Both the position numbers and the translations under genes were made by a program. From contig CP154956.1 in the NCBI GenBank assembly GCA_039621445.1, forward strand, positions 89,534,482 to 89,598,481: a DNA stretch of 64,000 bases. The letters run 5' to 3'. The stretch comes from Euglena gracilis (lineage: Eukaryota; Euglenida; Euglenophyceae; Euglenales). The notes under the pieces were generated by a model that was not told the DNA's origin, did not search any database, and saw only the letters and a program-made list of their open reading frames with translations. Positions within the stretch are counted from its first letter, which is position 1; each line of letters opens with the position of its first letter. Shown one piece after another: positions 44,901-54,289 of the stretch.

Positions 44901-47900
44901 GGGAGAGAGGCGGGAAAATAATGATGTGAAGGACGAATGGATAAATGTTTATTCATAAAAACAAATTATAGTCATGGCAATGTCCCATCTGAGTGCCAAA
45001 GACCTCCTCGCCTTCCAACATTGGAACAGCGTACTGCTGGATGAGCGCCTGCATGAAACCACACATCCGGAGGATAGTGTACTTCAGGCCCACCTGCAGA
45101 AGAGAGAAAGGGAGAGTCAAAAAAGGCCAATGTCTCCTGCATCAGCAGAAGAACTATCAAAAAAATGGAATAGCCGATGTTTCTTTTCAAAGAAATGGGT
45201 TTTTTCTTTCAAACACCTGCATCCTTCCCTTCCAAAGCAGGCAAAGAGAGACCGTGGGAGAAACTGAGGAACCCACGCAAACATAATGGAATAATTGGTC
45301 AATCCACTAAAATTCAGATATCACACCTGTTTGATATATTCCTCCGTGCAGTGCTTGATATCCATCAGAGGCACGTCAGGGGATTTATCGCAATCAATGA
45401 TTGTTGGCAAGGTTCATTCAAAGGTTTGCTTTGCTGCCGTTCTTGGAAATGTTGGATGGAACCTCATCCTTGAAATTTGGCCCCAAATCCCCAAAACCCA
45501 TGCCCTCCTCGCACCTAAAATATTATCCCATAAATATTTGCATTGGCACTCCTTTCCCAAAATGTTGGCCCCAAATGAAGAAAAGTGGCGGCGCGTGTCC
45601 CGGGTGTTTTTTTTTGATTTTTTGGGTAATTTTGGTGATTTTTGAGATTTCAGAAATTTTCAACTCTTGCGGGTTACTCGCGATAATTGCACCGCACTGC
45701 CGGATATATTGCGATAACCATTCATATGAGGTTTTTTTTCTTTTTTGCAATGCCGACCCCCCATTCTCCACACGTGTGTTGTTGTCGAATACCCCTGCTA
45801 AAAAAATGTCTCAAGCAAAATCAAAAAAAAATGAGGGGGAATATTCGGTGGTTTCTTTGAATTTTGAAAATTTGACTTGGTCCCATCGTCCGCAGGACCA
45901 CAAACCAGCCTGATCGGACAGCCTGGAGCGAATTTGCACCAGATGAACTCAAATCAACAAACGTAACCCCCCCATTCAAAACAACCCACGGTTTAAGACT
46001 CTTGGGTTGGTGGAAATCCTGGAGGGGGTCGGTTTGGATGGGGGGCCGGTTTCAGAGGGTACTTGATGTTTCTCTTGTCACAGCCAATGTCTGATACGCT
46101 TTCTGCCGTCCTGTCCTCTTTTGCTTGTGATGTTGTGATGATGTGGAGATAAAAGAACCAAGCAGTGCTCCATCCGCTCATATTTCATGCAAAAATAACC
46201 ATTCGATGAGCCTGGACGCTCTTTCTGTTGGCGGCTTCCATTGCTTTGTGCATGTTTGTCATCCAACTTGCCATGGGTCGATTTATTCCTTATTTTGGTT
46301 GAAATTCTGCAATGGGTCGGTTTGGAAGGGTAAGTCGGTTTAGAAGGGAGGTCGGTTTAAATGGGGGGGTTTAATAAGCAAAACAAAGGAGCCAAATAAA
46401 AGTTTATTCAGAGAAATCTCATTCAGATTTGCGGTGCCAATATTTTTGGTATTTGGGGCCGGGGTTTTGGGTACGGTACCATGGGTAAATATTTTGGGTA
46501 CTCGGGGCCAGGGGTTTGGGTTTTCTTTTGGGGTTTAGCTGTCAAAAAAAAGAACAAATAGCCGAGCTTCAGAACCCCCTAGGTCTGCTGAAATAAAGTT
46601 TGGGTAGTTTGCTTCTTCGCAGGACAGAAAGCACCGAAAAGGGCGTCAAAAATGGCCAAAAATGCTGTTTTTGGGGGGATCTTCACCTCCAAACTTGGAC
46701 CGAAAAATCCCAATCTAACTGGATTTGGGCCTTTTTTTGCCTGTTTTTGGGTCCATGTGGGTCCAATTGCAAAGAAAACCAGGCTCATCAAGAAAATTAT
46801 CGTCAGTGACTAAGCTTGTGCCCTCCCTGGTCGCTTTCTGATGCTTTTTAGTGGTCTTAACAATCAGGTGAAGGGTTTATCACAAGTGTTTGGTATCCAG
46901 ACCCCAGCCCTATTTCTTACACCAAAAGAATCCCTAACAGCAAACAACCAAACCTGTGCCTCAAACAGGCTTTCCATGGGCTTCCTGTAATTCACTAAAA
47001 CACACATGTTGAGGTCATCCATTCATCCAACCAACCAACCATCCATCTATCCATCACCTGAGGAGGGCATGCGAAAAATAATTAACAACATCTCCAAGCC
47101 TTACCCTAATTTATCCAGCCCTACAAAAACAGGGGACCCCATTTTTGCCCATTGCAGGGGGCATTGTTTTTGCTTCGGATCTCAACCAACACCCCCCCCC
47201 TCCAAAAGCATCTGGCAGCTGTTCAATAACTGGAATTTTCTGAACTTCCAATACCCCATTTTGGTCTTGTTTGTGCTTGGTGCTTGGTGCTTGGTGCTTT
47301 GGTGCGTGATCTGTGGCAGTTTTTGCACGGTATTGTTTAAACATCCCAAAGTTTGCACAAATACACACCGCAGGAAGGGGGGAAATCTGAAAATTTGCAC
47401 TCCAAAATTTGTAAAGCTGCAAAACTCCAAAATCAGTAAAACTAAGAGAACTCGCCGCAGGGGTGACAATCTTGGGGGGTTCACACCAGGCCATTGCTTA
47501 AGGACCCCGGGGGCCACTGGAGAGCAGTTTTGCCAGACGCCGGAAAAAATGGACCAGCGGGCCCCCCCCCCCCCCCCCCCCCCCCCCCGCTGGAAAAAGA
47601 ATTCCTCCACCGCTGTGCGCCGGGGTGGAAATGAGGTTTTTTGTGTGTTCTTTTTGGCTGATTTTTATCCAAAAAATCCAAAAATACATGGCCAAAAATG
47701 GGTGTTTTTGGCCATTTTGGGGGTCCCAAAAAATTTCGCGCCAGCCACTGGCATTTTTTCCCCACTAGCTAGCCCTGCTAGTGAACTTCCGGGGAGGGGG
47801 TCACTGGGATTTCTACTGGTGAAAATTAGGACTTCCTGCAATCCAGCCTCCGGCCCAGACTGCAAACCCTTAAGCAAAGGCCTGGTTCACACCCACCCAC

Positions 47901-50405
47901 CTGCCCATCCACTCACACAGACACCATTGTTTTTTTTATAACAAAACAACAGCAGATGTTGAAAATAAAACAGTGCTGTGTGAATGAAACTTGTTTGAGA
48001 AGAAGATGTATCGCTGTATGCCCATTGCCTTCGCAGCCTGAATGAGTGCCTTCTTGCCCTCCCAATCCACCTGCACCAAAAGAAAGAAACAGAAAACCAA
48101 TCCAGAAAACTGACCAGCAAGAAAGGCACAAGGCACTGAAAAGATGGCAAATCAGAACTTGGAAACAGCACAAAGAAAAATGAACCGCAAATGATGGGAA
48201 CTTGTGAGAGGGGAAAAAAAGCTACAAAAATATTGTAGAGACAAAATTGCAAAAAAAGCGAAAAGAATACAGAAACAAAGGGGGAAAAAATATCAAAGAG
48301 CTTTCAAAAAAAAGTTGAAAAAACTACAATCAGATGTCCCTTTCTCAGAAAGAATATGCAATGCCATTATCAAACTCTGGCAAGAACGACAATGCTCAAG
48401 GGATGGGTTCAGAACATCTGAACATGGGGTTCACAATGTGCAAAACACAGAGCACATTTTAGAAGATCTTTGGCATTGGAAAACATGCAGGATGGCATTA
48501 TGCTCTTCTGCATTGTTGCAGCTACTTATGATGTTGATCCTGATGTTATGGTGCAGAGTGTGTACTGTGATTGCTTCAATTCACAGCCATTCAATATCAC
48601 TGACGCCCTGGAGTTGGACAGATTTCCATTTTTTTTAATGATAATCCAAAAAAAACAGGGTTTTGGAATTTTTTGACCGATTTTACAGAGTATTTGAGAG
48701 GGTGGTGTGGGGTTTCGTGCAATCAGGCTCTTCTGTAAACTGTCAAAACGTTCAAGAAATCTTATCAAAACGTTTCATACATTCTGCCATTGGTATGCAA
48801 AAATTTGTCAAACCGTTCCAAGAGGAGAGGGGCCAGCTGTAACACCCAGGGGGAAATTTTGTAAAAGAAGGGGATGAAAATATTTGGGCGGAGACACCTC
48901 CCGGATGGACTCTTCGGGGCGAGCAGTGGCCACGTCCACCACAGTGTGCACGCCGACAAGTGCAGCGGGCAGTGTCTTGGGGCTTGCGAGGTTACCGTTA
49001 ACGGTCTTGGCGCCCCAATCCCGGAGGAAATCGGCCGGGTTCTGGCGTGGACGGACTAGACAGCGTACATCACAGGTAGGCACCTCTGGTCGAGAACAAA
49101 TTTGTTCAACCATGTGGCAAAAAATATTGCCTCTCATGACAAACTAAAAAAGGTATCGAAGAAGAAAAACATCATACACAGATGACAGCATCTTGTGAGT
49201 GACGACGATCGAGAAATCAATACTTGTGTCGATGAATATTAACCCCAAATAACCCCCCTGCTGATTTTAGGCAAAAATCTAACACCTCAAATTGTGACAT
49301 CCGGCGCATACAATTTTTTTACCAACCCCCAGGGGGGGGTCACTCCACTCTTCGAAAAACCAATCAGTCACTCTTTTTTGGGAAACCAGTCAGTCACCCC
49401 CGGGGGGGGGGGTGTCGGCCACTCAGGAGAACCGGCCACTTTCCAGTCACTTTAGGCCATTTTAGGCCAAAAATTTTTTTCTTTGGTGCCGGGGTCACTC
49501 AAGCCACTTTCGCCCACCCCTGGCCGACCCAGAGGGGGGTTGGGGCCGAAAACCAGTCAGTCACTCTGAAAAAACCAGTCAATCACCCCGAGGGGGGGTC
49601 GGCCAGTGCTTAAGCAATTGACTGATCCGGCGACTCCGGATTTCTCAAAAAATCCAACCCCCATCAAAACTATGTGAATGCAACAACAATAGGTGATTCA
49701 TTTCGACATTTTTTAACAAAAAAAACTGAAAAAAAATCCCAAATATAACACCACCCCCTTCGGGGTTTCAGCAAAAGACCCCCAAAAATAGACCCAGGGT
49801 CTTCTTTGGGGGGGAACAAATTAAGAGATTTGACTTCATTTAGCCTGGCGAGTTGTCCATCTCAGAAAAAATTTCCTGCCACTGCAGCATTTCAATGCTT
49901 TGCCAGAGGTGCCGGGTTGTATCCTGCGTCCAGTGCCACCCGTACGATCTAAGAATGGGGAAAGCTGATGGAAGGGGGACAAACTTCCCTTCACAAGAAG
50001 GCCATTGAAACCAGAAATTGTTTCCGGACTCCGGACCTGTCCTAAAAAACAAAATATTGCTTGCCTCACCCCAAAGGTGAGAAATTTCATACACACAGAC
50101 ATGAAGGCGAAGGCGGCAAGGTGAAGGTGTTGAGAGGACACACGCCTGTCGGCCAAGAGTGCCCGTCGCCCCGACCACCAGCATGGTTTTGGCGGCCACA
50201 GGTGTCCCCGTGGTCATGGCTGCAGCGGACGGTGGCAGAATGCCAATAGACCTCCACCTCCAATCTGCCTCCGTCTTTCTGTCTTGGCTTGGGGCCACTC
50301 TGCATTATTGTGGAGGACTGGGGAAGATAGACACTTGTGCACAACCAGAACGGGCGGTGCGACAAGCAGGAAGCACATGGAGAGCGACACCAACAAAAAC
50401 GACAT
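35932..50405 (-). CDS. ycf39: Ycf39/HCF244 photosystem II assembly factor, complete, 13 exons
   Basis: Atypical short-chain dehydrogenase-like protein. Ycf39/HCF244 acts at the thylakoid in D1 synthesis and chlorophyll delivery during photosystem II assembly. Exons (minus): 50405-50333, 50219-50146, 49948-49919, 49071-48898, 48070-47997, 45402-45327, 45093-44991, 42832-42814, 41609-41478, 39064-38909, 38499-38457, 38052-38017, 36009-35932. They sum to 1068 nt (355 aa + stop). The N-terminus has a hydrophobic signal-like segment (MSFLLVSLSMCFLLVAPP), fitting ER-routed euglenid plastid import. The NAD(P) fold has GATGTLG (41-47). Then DVRCLVRPR, TVVDVATARPEE, VDWEGKKALIQAAKAMG, YIFFS-IIDCDKSPDVPLMDIKHCTE, LRMCGFMQALIQQYAVP, LTLAGPKAYSVKEVI, SWTKEVSDRLAFSE, MLGLDPNDTQTLESYL and NEYYKRILARLKELK, all in family order. 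A 22-nt leader follows a CTGCAG acceptor (exon edge 50427). The exon 8 boundaries are the least certain. Introns are mixed GT-AG, one GC-AG, and seven nonconventional. Confidence 0.93.
36112..36182 (+). repeat. ATCCGGTGGG minisatellite, ~7 units
   Basis: Tandem decamers (GTCCGGTGGG, ATCCGGTGGG, ACCCGGTGGG, ATCTGGTGGG). The same repeat is at 37453-37555. Confidence 0.9.
36204..36517. mobile_element. hAT-like MITE, 'CATGCTTGTGCTTA' family, copy 1
   Basis: 314 bp with a perfect 8-bp duplication GACCGGGG (36196-36203, 36518-36525). Ends are CATGCTTGTGCTTA and the complement of CAGGCTTGCGCTTA. Internal hairpins: GGTGCCTGCCCCTAGCAGGC and GCGCCTTCGGCGC. Nearly identical to 57592-57896. It sits inside the element 36080-37570. 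Confidence 0.9.
38053..38456 (-). other. Nonconventional intron 11 of Ycf39 = 'CATACC' MITE
   Basis: The intron is GGC + element 38453-38058 + GTATG. The element's ends are CATACCTTTGCCTGACA and the complement of CATACCATTGCCTGACA, the same family as free-standing copies at 6122-6562, 44358-44669 and 59535-59862. Splicing joins ATG CTG GGC CTG to GAC CCC AAT GAT (MLGLDPNDTQTLE), a strongly conserved Ycf39 stretch. Left 8-mer GCCTG/GGC and right 8-mer GTATG/GAC: the exonic parts add up to the presumed original target GCCTGGAC, and only the intronic parts have diverged. Confidence 0.88.
38500..38908 (-). other. Nonconventional intron 10 of Ycf39
   Basis: Minus-strand ends CAG + CTGGGGCTGCT and ...AGCTTTCCCCAG + GATGA, inverted-complementary (CTGGGG/CCCCAG). 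Excision joins GAC GAG GC to T TCA CAG, giving MDEASQSLLLETYRMLGL in frame. It contains AT microsatellite (38540-38670). Confidence 0.78.
39065..41477 (-). other. Conventional intron 9 of Ycf39
   Basis: GT (GGCGG/GTGCGTCC) to AG (TTCCCCAG/GATGG), 2.4 kb. It contains several MITE-like pieces around TTCGCGCTTCACGCCGAAAA (39846) and GGTGCTTCGCACCGAAAA (40641), each between G/C runs. No gene inside. Confidence 0.7.
41610..42813 (-). other. Nonconventional intron 8 of Ycf39 (boundaries approximate)
   Basis: No GT at the left end. Ends TGGGGCTATTGTTTGCC and CAAGCGAAGCAGCAGCCC are imperfect inverted repeats. Cutting to give ATC GCA TAC CTC ACC CAG GAC keeps frame (IAYLTQDAARM). A CAC is shared at both junctions, so the exact cut is ambiguous. 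Confidence 0.6.
42833..44990 (-). other. Nonconventional intron 7 of Ycf39
   Basis: Minus ends AGA + TGGGACATTGCCATG and ...GCCATGCCCCAATCCCG + CGATG, imperfect inverted repeats. Joining GGC ACT C to AC ACA CAC ATC keeps frame (VFGTHTHIAYL). It contains the MITE 44358-44669. The following exon is only about 19 nt. Confidence 0.6.
44358..44669. mobile_element. hAT-like MITE, 'CATACC' family, copy 3
   Basis: Flanks GTTCGGAC (44350-44357) and GTCCGGAC (44670-44677) agree at 7/8. The left end CATACCATTGCTTTACC fits the family; the right end (AAGAATATG) is eroded. Internal ACCAGTCAGTAACTCC words as in other copies. It is nested in Ycf39 intron 7. Confidence 0.65.
45094..45326 (-). other. Conventional intron 6 of Ycf39
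   Basis: GT (AAACAG/GTGTGA) to AG (TCTGCAG/GTGGGC), phase 0, 233 nt. Its bordering exons read HCTEEYIKQ and VGLKYTILRM. Confidence 0.8.
45403..47996 (-). other. Nonconventional intron 5 of Ycf39
   Basis: Minus ends AAA + CAAGTTTCATTCA and ...TGAATGAACCTTG + CCAAC. The 13-nt ends are inverted repeats with one mismatch. Excision joins TTC TTC TC to A ATC ATT GAT TGC (FFSIIDCDK), matching the family's FYSIHNCDK. It carries the nested MITE 47487-47884. Confidence 0.85.
47487..47884. mobile_element. hAT-like MITE with CAGGCC ends, nested in Ycf39 intron 5
   Basis: Perfect 8-bp duplication GTTCACAC (47479-47486, 47885-47892). Ends CAGGCCATTGCTTAAGG and the complement of CAGGCCTTTGCTTAAGG. It contains a 27-base C run (47562-47588) and a CCGCTGTGCGCCGG hairpin. 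Confidence 0.9.
48071..48897 (-). other. Conventional intron 4 of Ycf39
   Basis: GT (CGGGAG/GTGTCT) to AG (GGTGCAG/GTGGAT), phase 0, joining PEESIRE to VDWEGK as in HCF244. AT-rich; no gene inside. Confidence 0.85.
49072..49918 (-). other. Nonconventional intron 3 of Ycf39
   Basis: Minus ends AAC + CCGGCACCTCTGG and ...CCAGAGGTGCCTA + CCTGT; 11 bp of perfect inverted repeat. Joining GGA TAC to GAT GTA CGC yields ALDAGYDVRCLVRPR as in cyanobacterial Ycf39. The ends resemble the 'CAGGCACCTATGG' MITE at 30542-31278. It carries the nested MITE 49317-49624. Confidence 0.82.
49317..49624. mobile_element. hAT-like MITE, nested in Ycf39 intron 3
   Basis: Perfect 8-bp duplication ATCCGGCG (49309-49316, 49625-49632). 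Ends CATACAATT and the complement of CAGTCAATT (7/9). Inside are repeated AACCAGTCAGTCACTC words shared with 6122-6562 and 59535-59862. Confidence 0.85.
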
Positions 50406-50426
50406 TTGGAACTCTGTCTGGGGCCG

Positions 50427-50433
50427 CCTGCAG
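50427..50433 (-). promoter_or_regulatory. Putative spliced-leader acceptor of Ycf39
   Basis: CTGCAG on the minus strand, exon edge at 50427, 22 nt before the ATG. Similar CAG acceptors precede SmF (edge 30095, 9 nt before ATG) and the gene at 33060 (edge 33070, 10 nt). Confidence 0.45.
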
Positions 50434-50542
50434 ATGTACTGGGCTTCTGAAGGTGATGTAGCCTGGCCCTGCATGGAAATGGTTTCAGGCGATGAGGAGA
50501 GGCCTGCGTTTGGTGTTCACTCCAAAAAAAAATGCCATTATA

Positions 50543-50660
50543 TACATACATACATAATACATACATACATACATACATACATACATACATACCATACATA
50601 CATACATACATACATACATACATACATACATACATACATACATACAGACAGACAGACATA
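50543..50660. repeat. (CATA)n / (GACA)n microsatellite
   Basis: Tandem CATACATA interrupted at 50591, then GACAGACAGACA; (GACA) repeats again at 50712-50726. Confidence 0.95.
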
Positions 50661-50796
50661 GATGCATACATACACATTGCATGCATGCATATCCACATTC
50701 ATGTTTACACACAGACAGACAGACAAATAGGGACTTGATCAAGCCGGGGTCCCTCCTGCCCCCTCTGCCCCCCCCCTGCAACCCAGTTGTGGTTGT

Positions 50797-51469
50797 TTAT
50801 TGTTGGTCTTTCAGAAACTCAAAGACACCTTTGGCTTTCGCCAAAGCAAGGGGGGCATTGGGTTGGAATCTGAAACGGCGCAAATCACTCCCCACCATCT
50901 GGTTGACGTAATTTGTTTCATTGTCCTTCCTGCCCTTCTTCACTTTTCCCCATGGGAGGTTTTTTGAGAACAACACCCTTTTTGAAACCAGCATCAATTG
51001 TTTTGAGCCATTTTTGTCCACTTTAGCGGCTATAAATCATTTTCTACCATTACTGGGCGATTGTTGGTTTTTTTGGTCACAAATATCTTTTAATTTTGTT
51101 TCAGCAATCCTCCTCGGTGCCCAATTCCTTCAAACAGGTCATGGCCTGCCATGTAGGAGACATTTTTGGAGGTATTTCACACATGATAAAGAACGGAAAT
51201 GGAATCTGTTGGGGGGAAAATGCTTGAATCAATGGAAGAAGCAGAAATAGGACGCAATGGCCACCTTGTTTAACACTTGTTGTTGCAGCCATAGCCAATT
51301 GGCGATGCTTGTCTGCTCGGCGGGATGCACGTAATGAAAGGGCAGCTGAGCCAAATACAAAACAGGAAGCTCAAATCTAATGCACTATTCCTGTCGCTTT
51401 AACACCCCATTAAAGATCACCAACGTTGGCCAGCTTCGACAAATGCATCTGGAGAAACTCTTCATTTGA
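50797..51469 (-). CDS. C-terminal exons of an unrecognised gene
   Basis: Exons (minus): 51469-51425 (EEFLQMHLSKLAN), 51345-51265 (LPFHYVHPAEQTSIANWLW.. QQQVLNK), 51145-51105 (AMTCLKELGTEED) and 50929-50797 (NYVNQMVGSDLRRFRFQ, then PLALAKAKGVFEFLKDQQ, TAA). The first two introns are short GT-AG (AAC/GTTGGT..CTCAG; AACAAG/GTGGCC..GGCAG). The donor of the third is not canonical (GATTG/CTGAAA), though frame is kept. The protein reads as soluble and helical; I do not recognise it. It is upstream of and on the same strand as Ycf39 (stop 392 bp from Ycf39's ATG). Earlier exons would lie to the right. Confidence 0.55.
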
Positions 51470-51550
51470 CTTCCAAAAAACTCCCCTTTCATCAAACCAC
51501 CTCCCTTCGAAAAATGCCCCCCCCCTGCAATGAACAATTTCCCCCACCAA

Positions 51551-53160
51551 TTATGCCCACCTGGAAAATAAATAATTTGGCCCGAAGACCCAAATTCGGT
51601 CCCAAACCAAAATTTTGGTATAATTTATTAGAATGAATTTGGATTGTGCCAACAATTTGCCCCCCCCTGCCCCAATTTTGCACCCGTCGCAAAGTTTTTG
51701 GACCCCAACCCAAAAATTGCACAGCTCAGATTCAAACTCGGGGTCAAGAGTTGGGGGGGGGGGCAAAATTTTTTGGAGGTCGGTGCCAAATCCTTTGGGG
51801 TCAGGGGCAAAATGTCCGGGGCAGTGGCAAGAAAATGGCTTTGGGAGACATACTTGACTTTGCACACCATTTTTTTTTGATATTGTGTTGACAAAGCCTT
51901 CCAAAATATTGTCCACCATCCAGTTCAACAACAAGAAAATGGTTGAAAACACGTCACTTCCCACAACTTTGCGCCTTGTTTTTATTCCAATACATGGTGG
52001 ATGAATTGTGAACCTGGGTTGGACTGAATAAACTCCCTGCAAACCCGAGTTTCCCCTCCCACTCTGAAAATTTAACCCACAGCCCCAAATAGGATGTGTG
52101 GGAAGCCTTGGGACATGGGGCAGACCCCCCTTCCAACACTTCCAACGTCCAACACCAACGTTGGACTCCTGCCTCGAAACAGAAGGGGGCCGGGAATTTT
52201 TTCCGTTTTGTGGACCGGCACAAGCCAGAAACCAAACCAAAATTGTTGATAAATTCCTGATTTTCTGTTGAAAAAAATTCAAAACCGGCTTATGCTCAAA
52301 AGTGAGGGAAAGGGGCATTTTGTGCTCATAGCACACAGTGCCAAAAGAAATTTCTGCTATTTTTGGAACCTGTCGAGGAGGGGGGTTGATGGGCCCGAAC
52401 CCCCGCCTCCCAACATCTGGGGGGGGGGTCGGGACCCCCCACCACCTACCTCAAAACCGAAAAGCTTCCCATCTATCCCTGGCCCCAAATGATTTGGACT
52501 TTTGCCCCAAATTTTTGACCTCTGCTCTAAAGAAAGCACGGCCCCCAACCTAAAATTTGACTTAACCAACCCTGCCTTGTGCTATGGGGTGCCTGCTGTG
52601 GCATATCCCACAGCAGGCACCCCTTGGGGGATGGTTTTGGGTTCCAAATCTGGCCGACCCAGGCAAATTCCCTTTTAAAATTGGCCATTTTCCGCCCCCG
52701 GCGCCTGTTGCTGAAGCCGAACTCGACAGCAATTTTAGAGAGGAAATGATTATTCTGTAATGAACCAGGGGAATAGAGAACCCGGTGCTGGATTTTGCCA
52801 TTTTATAACAGTGGCAACACTTAAGGCCTACCCACCGGGTTCCACGGACCCAATGGATGACATGGAATTTTTCGGCACCAGGGGCTGTGCTATTCCACCA
52901 CCCACCGCTCCCCCCTGCTACCCATAGCAACCCCCCCGCGGGATCCTCAAAAAGAAGTCTGGTCCCAAACAAATCACTTTCGGGCCAAAATTGTTGGATC
53001 AGAAGGCCAGAATTATAGCACCGAGAACCAAAATTTTTGGGGTTTGGGATGGAAATCTGGGCCAAGTTGCTGAAATAAATACTATACACTAAATACATAC
53101 ACTATATACTATACACTATATACTATATACTAAATACCCAACCATCGAAAAATTTGTGAG
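51551..53160. repeat. Repeat-rich intergenic or intronic sequence
   Basis: Pieces of G/C-run elements: hairpin GGGTGCCTGCTGTGG / CCCACAGCAGGCACCCC at 52588-52624, and TTGGCCATTTTCCGCCCCCG at 52681. An ACTATATACTATACACTATA microsatellite lies at 53085-53140. A 261-aa minus-strand open frame (51551-52336) has no splice or family support. Confidence 0.4.
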
Positions 53161-54195
53161 AGAGATGAATTTATTAGAGCTGGCGACAACAATTGTCTGC
53201 ATGCTCTGCCGACTTTCCAGTTTTTTTTCCACAAAAAATTGCCAGTGGTTGTTTGCACGCTTGGGACAGATTGTTCACAAACTTTGCCAAATTCAATGAA
53301 TCACAAATCTCGTCAAAATTGTTTGCACCAACGATAAATATTTCAGAAGAACTGCCCTCAGAAATGCATGACCAGACGGCATTGCGACAAATCGAATCAA
53401 AAAAAAATTCTGGATGGAGAGAGACGCATGGAACAAATGCTTGCCTTAACAAAGAACATACAAAAAACTGGCCAAAAATGACAGTATTTGCAAAAAAAAC
53501 CTGGGACAACATCCCAACAATTTCGCCGCTTTTTGCAAACAAATGACAGAAAATGCAAAAGACAGCGATTTTTCAGGCGAACAGTTTCGAAAAACTGGTC
53601 AATGTGTGCAAAAAAAATTGACCATTTGTGTGAAAAATTTGGGTGCTAGCTGTAAAAGAATATGAGTCATGGTGCATCTGTCCCCTTGTCACACAAAATA
53701 TTAACAAAAGAGGATCAAGCCATAATGCATCGCATTTTGAAACATGTGCAGAATATTTGCTTCCTGAATTGGATAAAGATGGTTCCAAGGAGCAGCAAAT
53801 ACCACGCTGTATTCTGTGAAAAGCATAAATGAATTTCTTGCTGTTTTCGAGCCTTGTACATTACCAAACTTGCGGGCCTCACCACAATTGCGAACACCCC
53901 ACCCGAAATGAGCCCTCACCGTCCTCGGGTCCCTGGGCATGGGGGGGGGGAGACAAAAAAAACAAAGCCAAAAGAAAATTTGCTTTGGTATTTCGTTGTG
54001 TCACAAGCAGGGCGGTCCTTCAGCAAAAAAAAAAGAAGAGTCCCGTCTCAGCACATTCAATGAGAAATCCACAAGAAAAAAATGCCGAAAAAAATGGCCA
54101 AATACAGGTCGACTGCAGGGAAAACAGTCATCCTTGGACCATCTCACATCCACTGATGCCATTGTTGTGTGTGAGGCTTTTTACCACTCATGGGC
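53161..54195. other. No gene confirmed
   Basis: A 122-codon minus-strand frame ends at 53174 with a Cys/Lys-rich tail (CGKKTGKSAEHADNCC). On the same strand at 53942-53920 a short ATG frame (MPRDPRT) is followed by GTGAGG. Neither is convincing alone. They could be upstream exons of the 50797-51469 gene. Confidence 0.25.
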
Positions 54196-54207
54196 AAACT
54201 CTTCGGG

Positions 54208-54289
54208 CGCCAAGTAAGGCTCTGAGGTTTATCTCTGAGAGCCAGGGCAGCCAAGTAAGGCTCTGAGGTTTATCTCTGAGAGCCAGGGC
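54208..54289 (+). repeat. 41-bp tandem duplication with hairpin
   Basis: Two identical units of GCCAAGTAAGGCTCTGAGG.. through GAGAGCCAGGGCA. Each contains the hairpin GGCTCTGAG-gtttat-CTCTGAGAGCC. Confidence 0.85.

Noticed and set aside
47006-47941. 311-codon plus-strand frame
   Set aside because: It crosses a MITE and a 27-base C run and is antisense to Ycf39 intron 5; no motif.
51551-52336. 261-codon minus-strand frame
   Set aside because: Aromatic/Pro-rich translation of repeat debris with no splice, codon or motif support.
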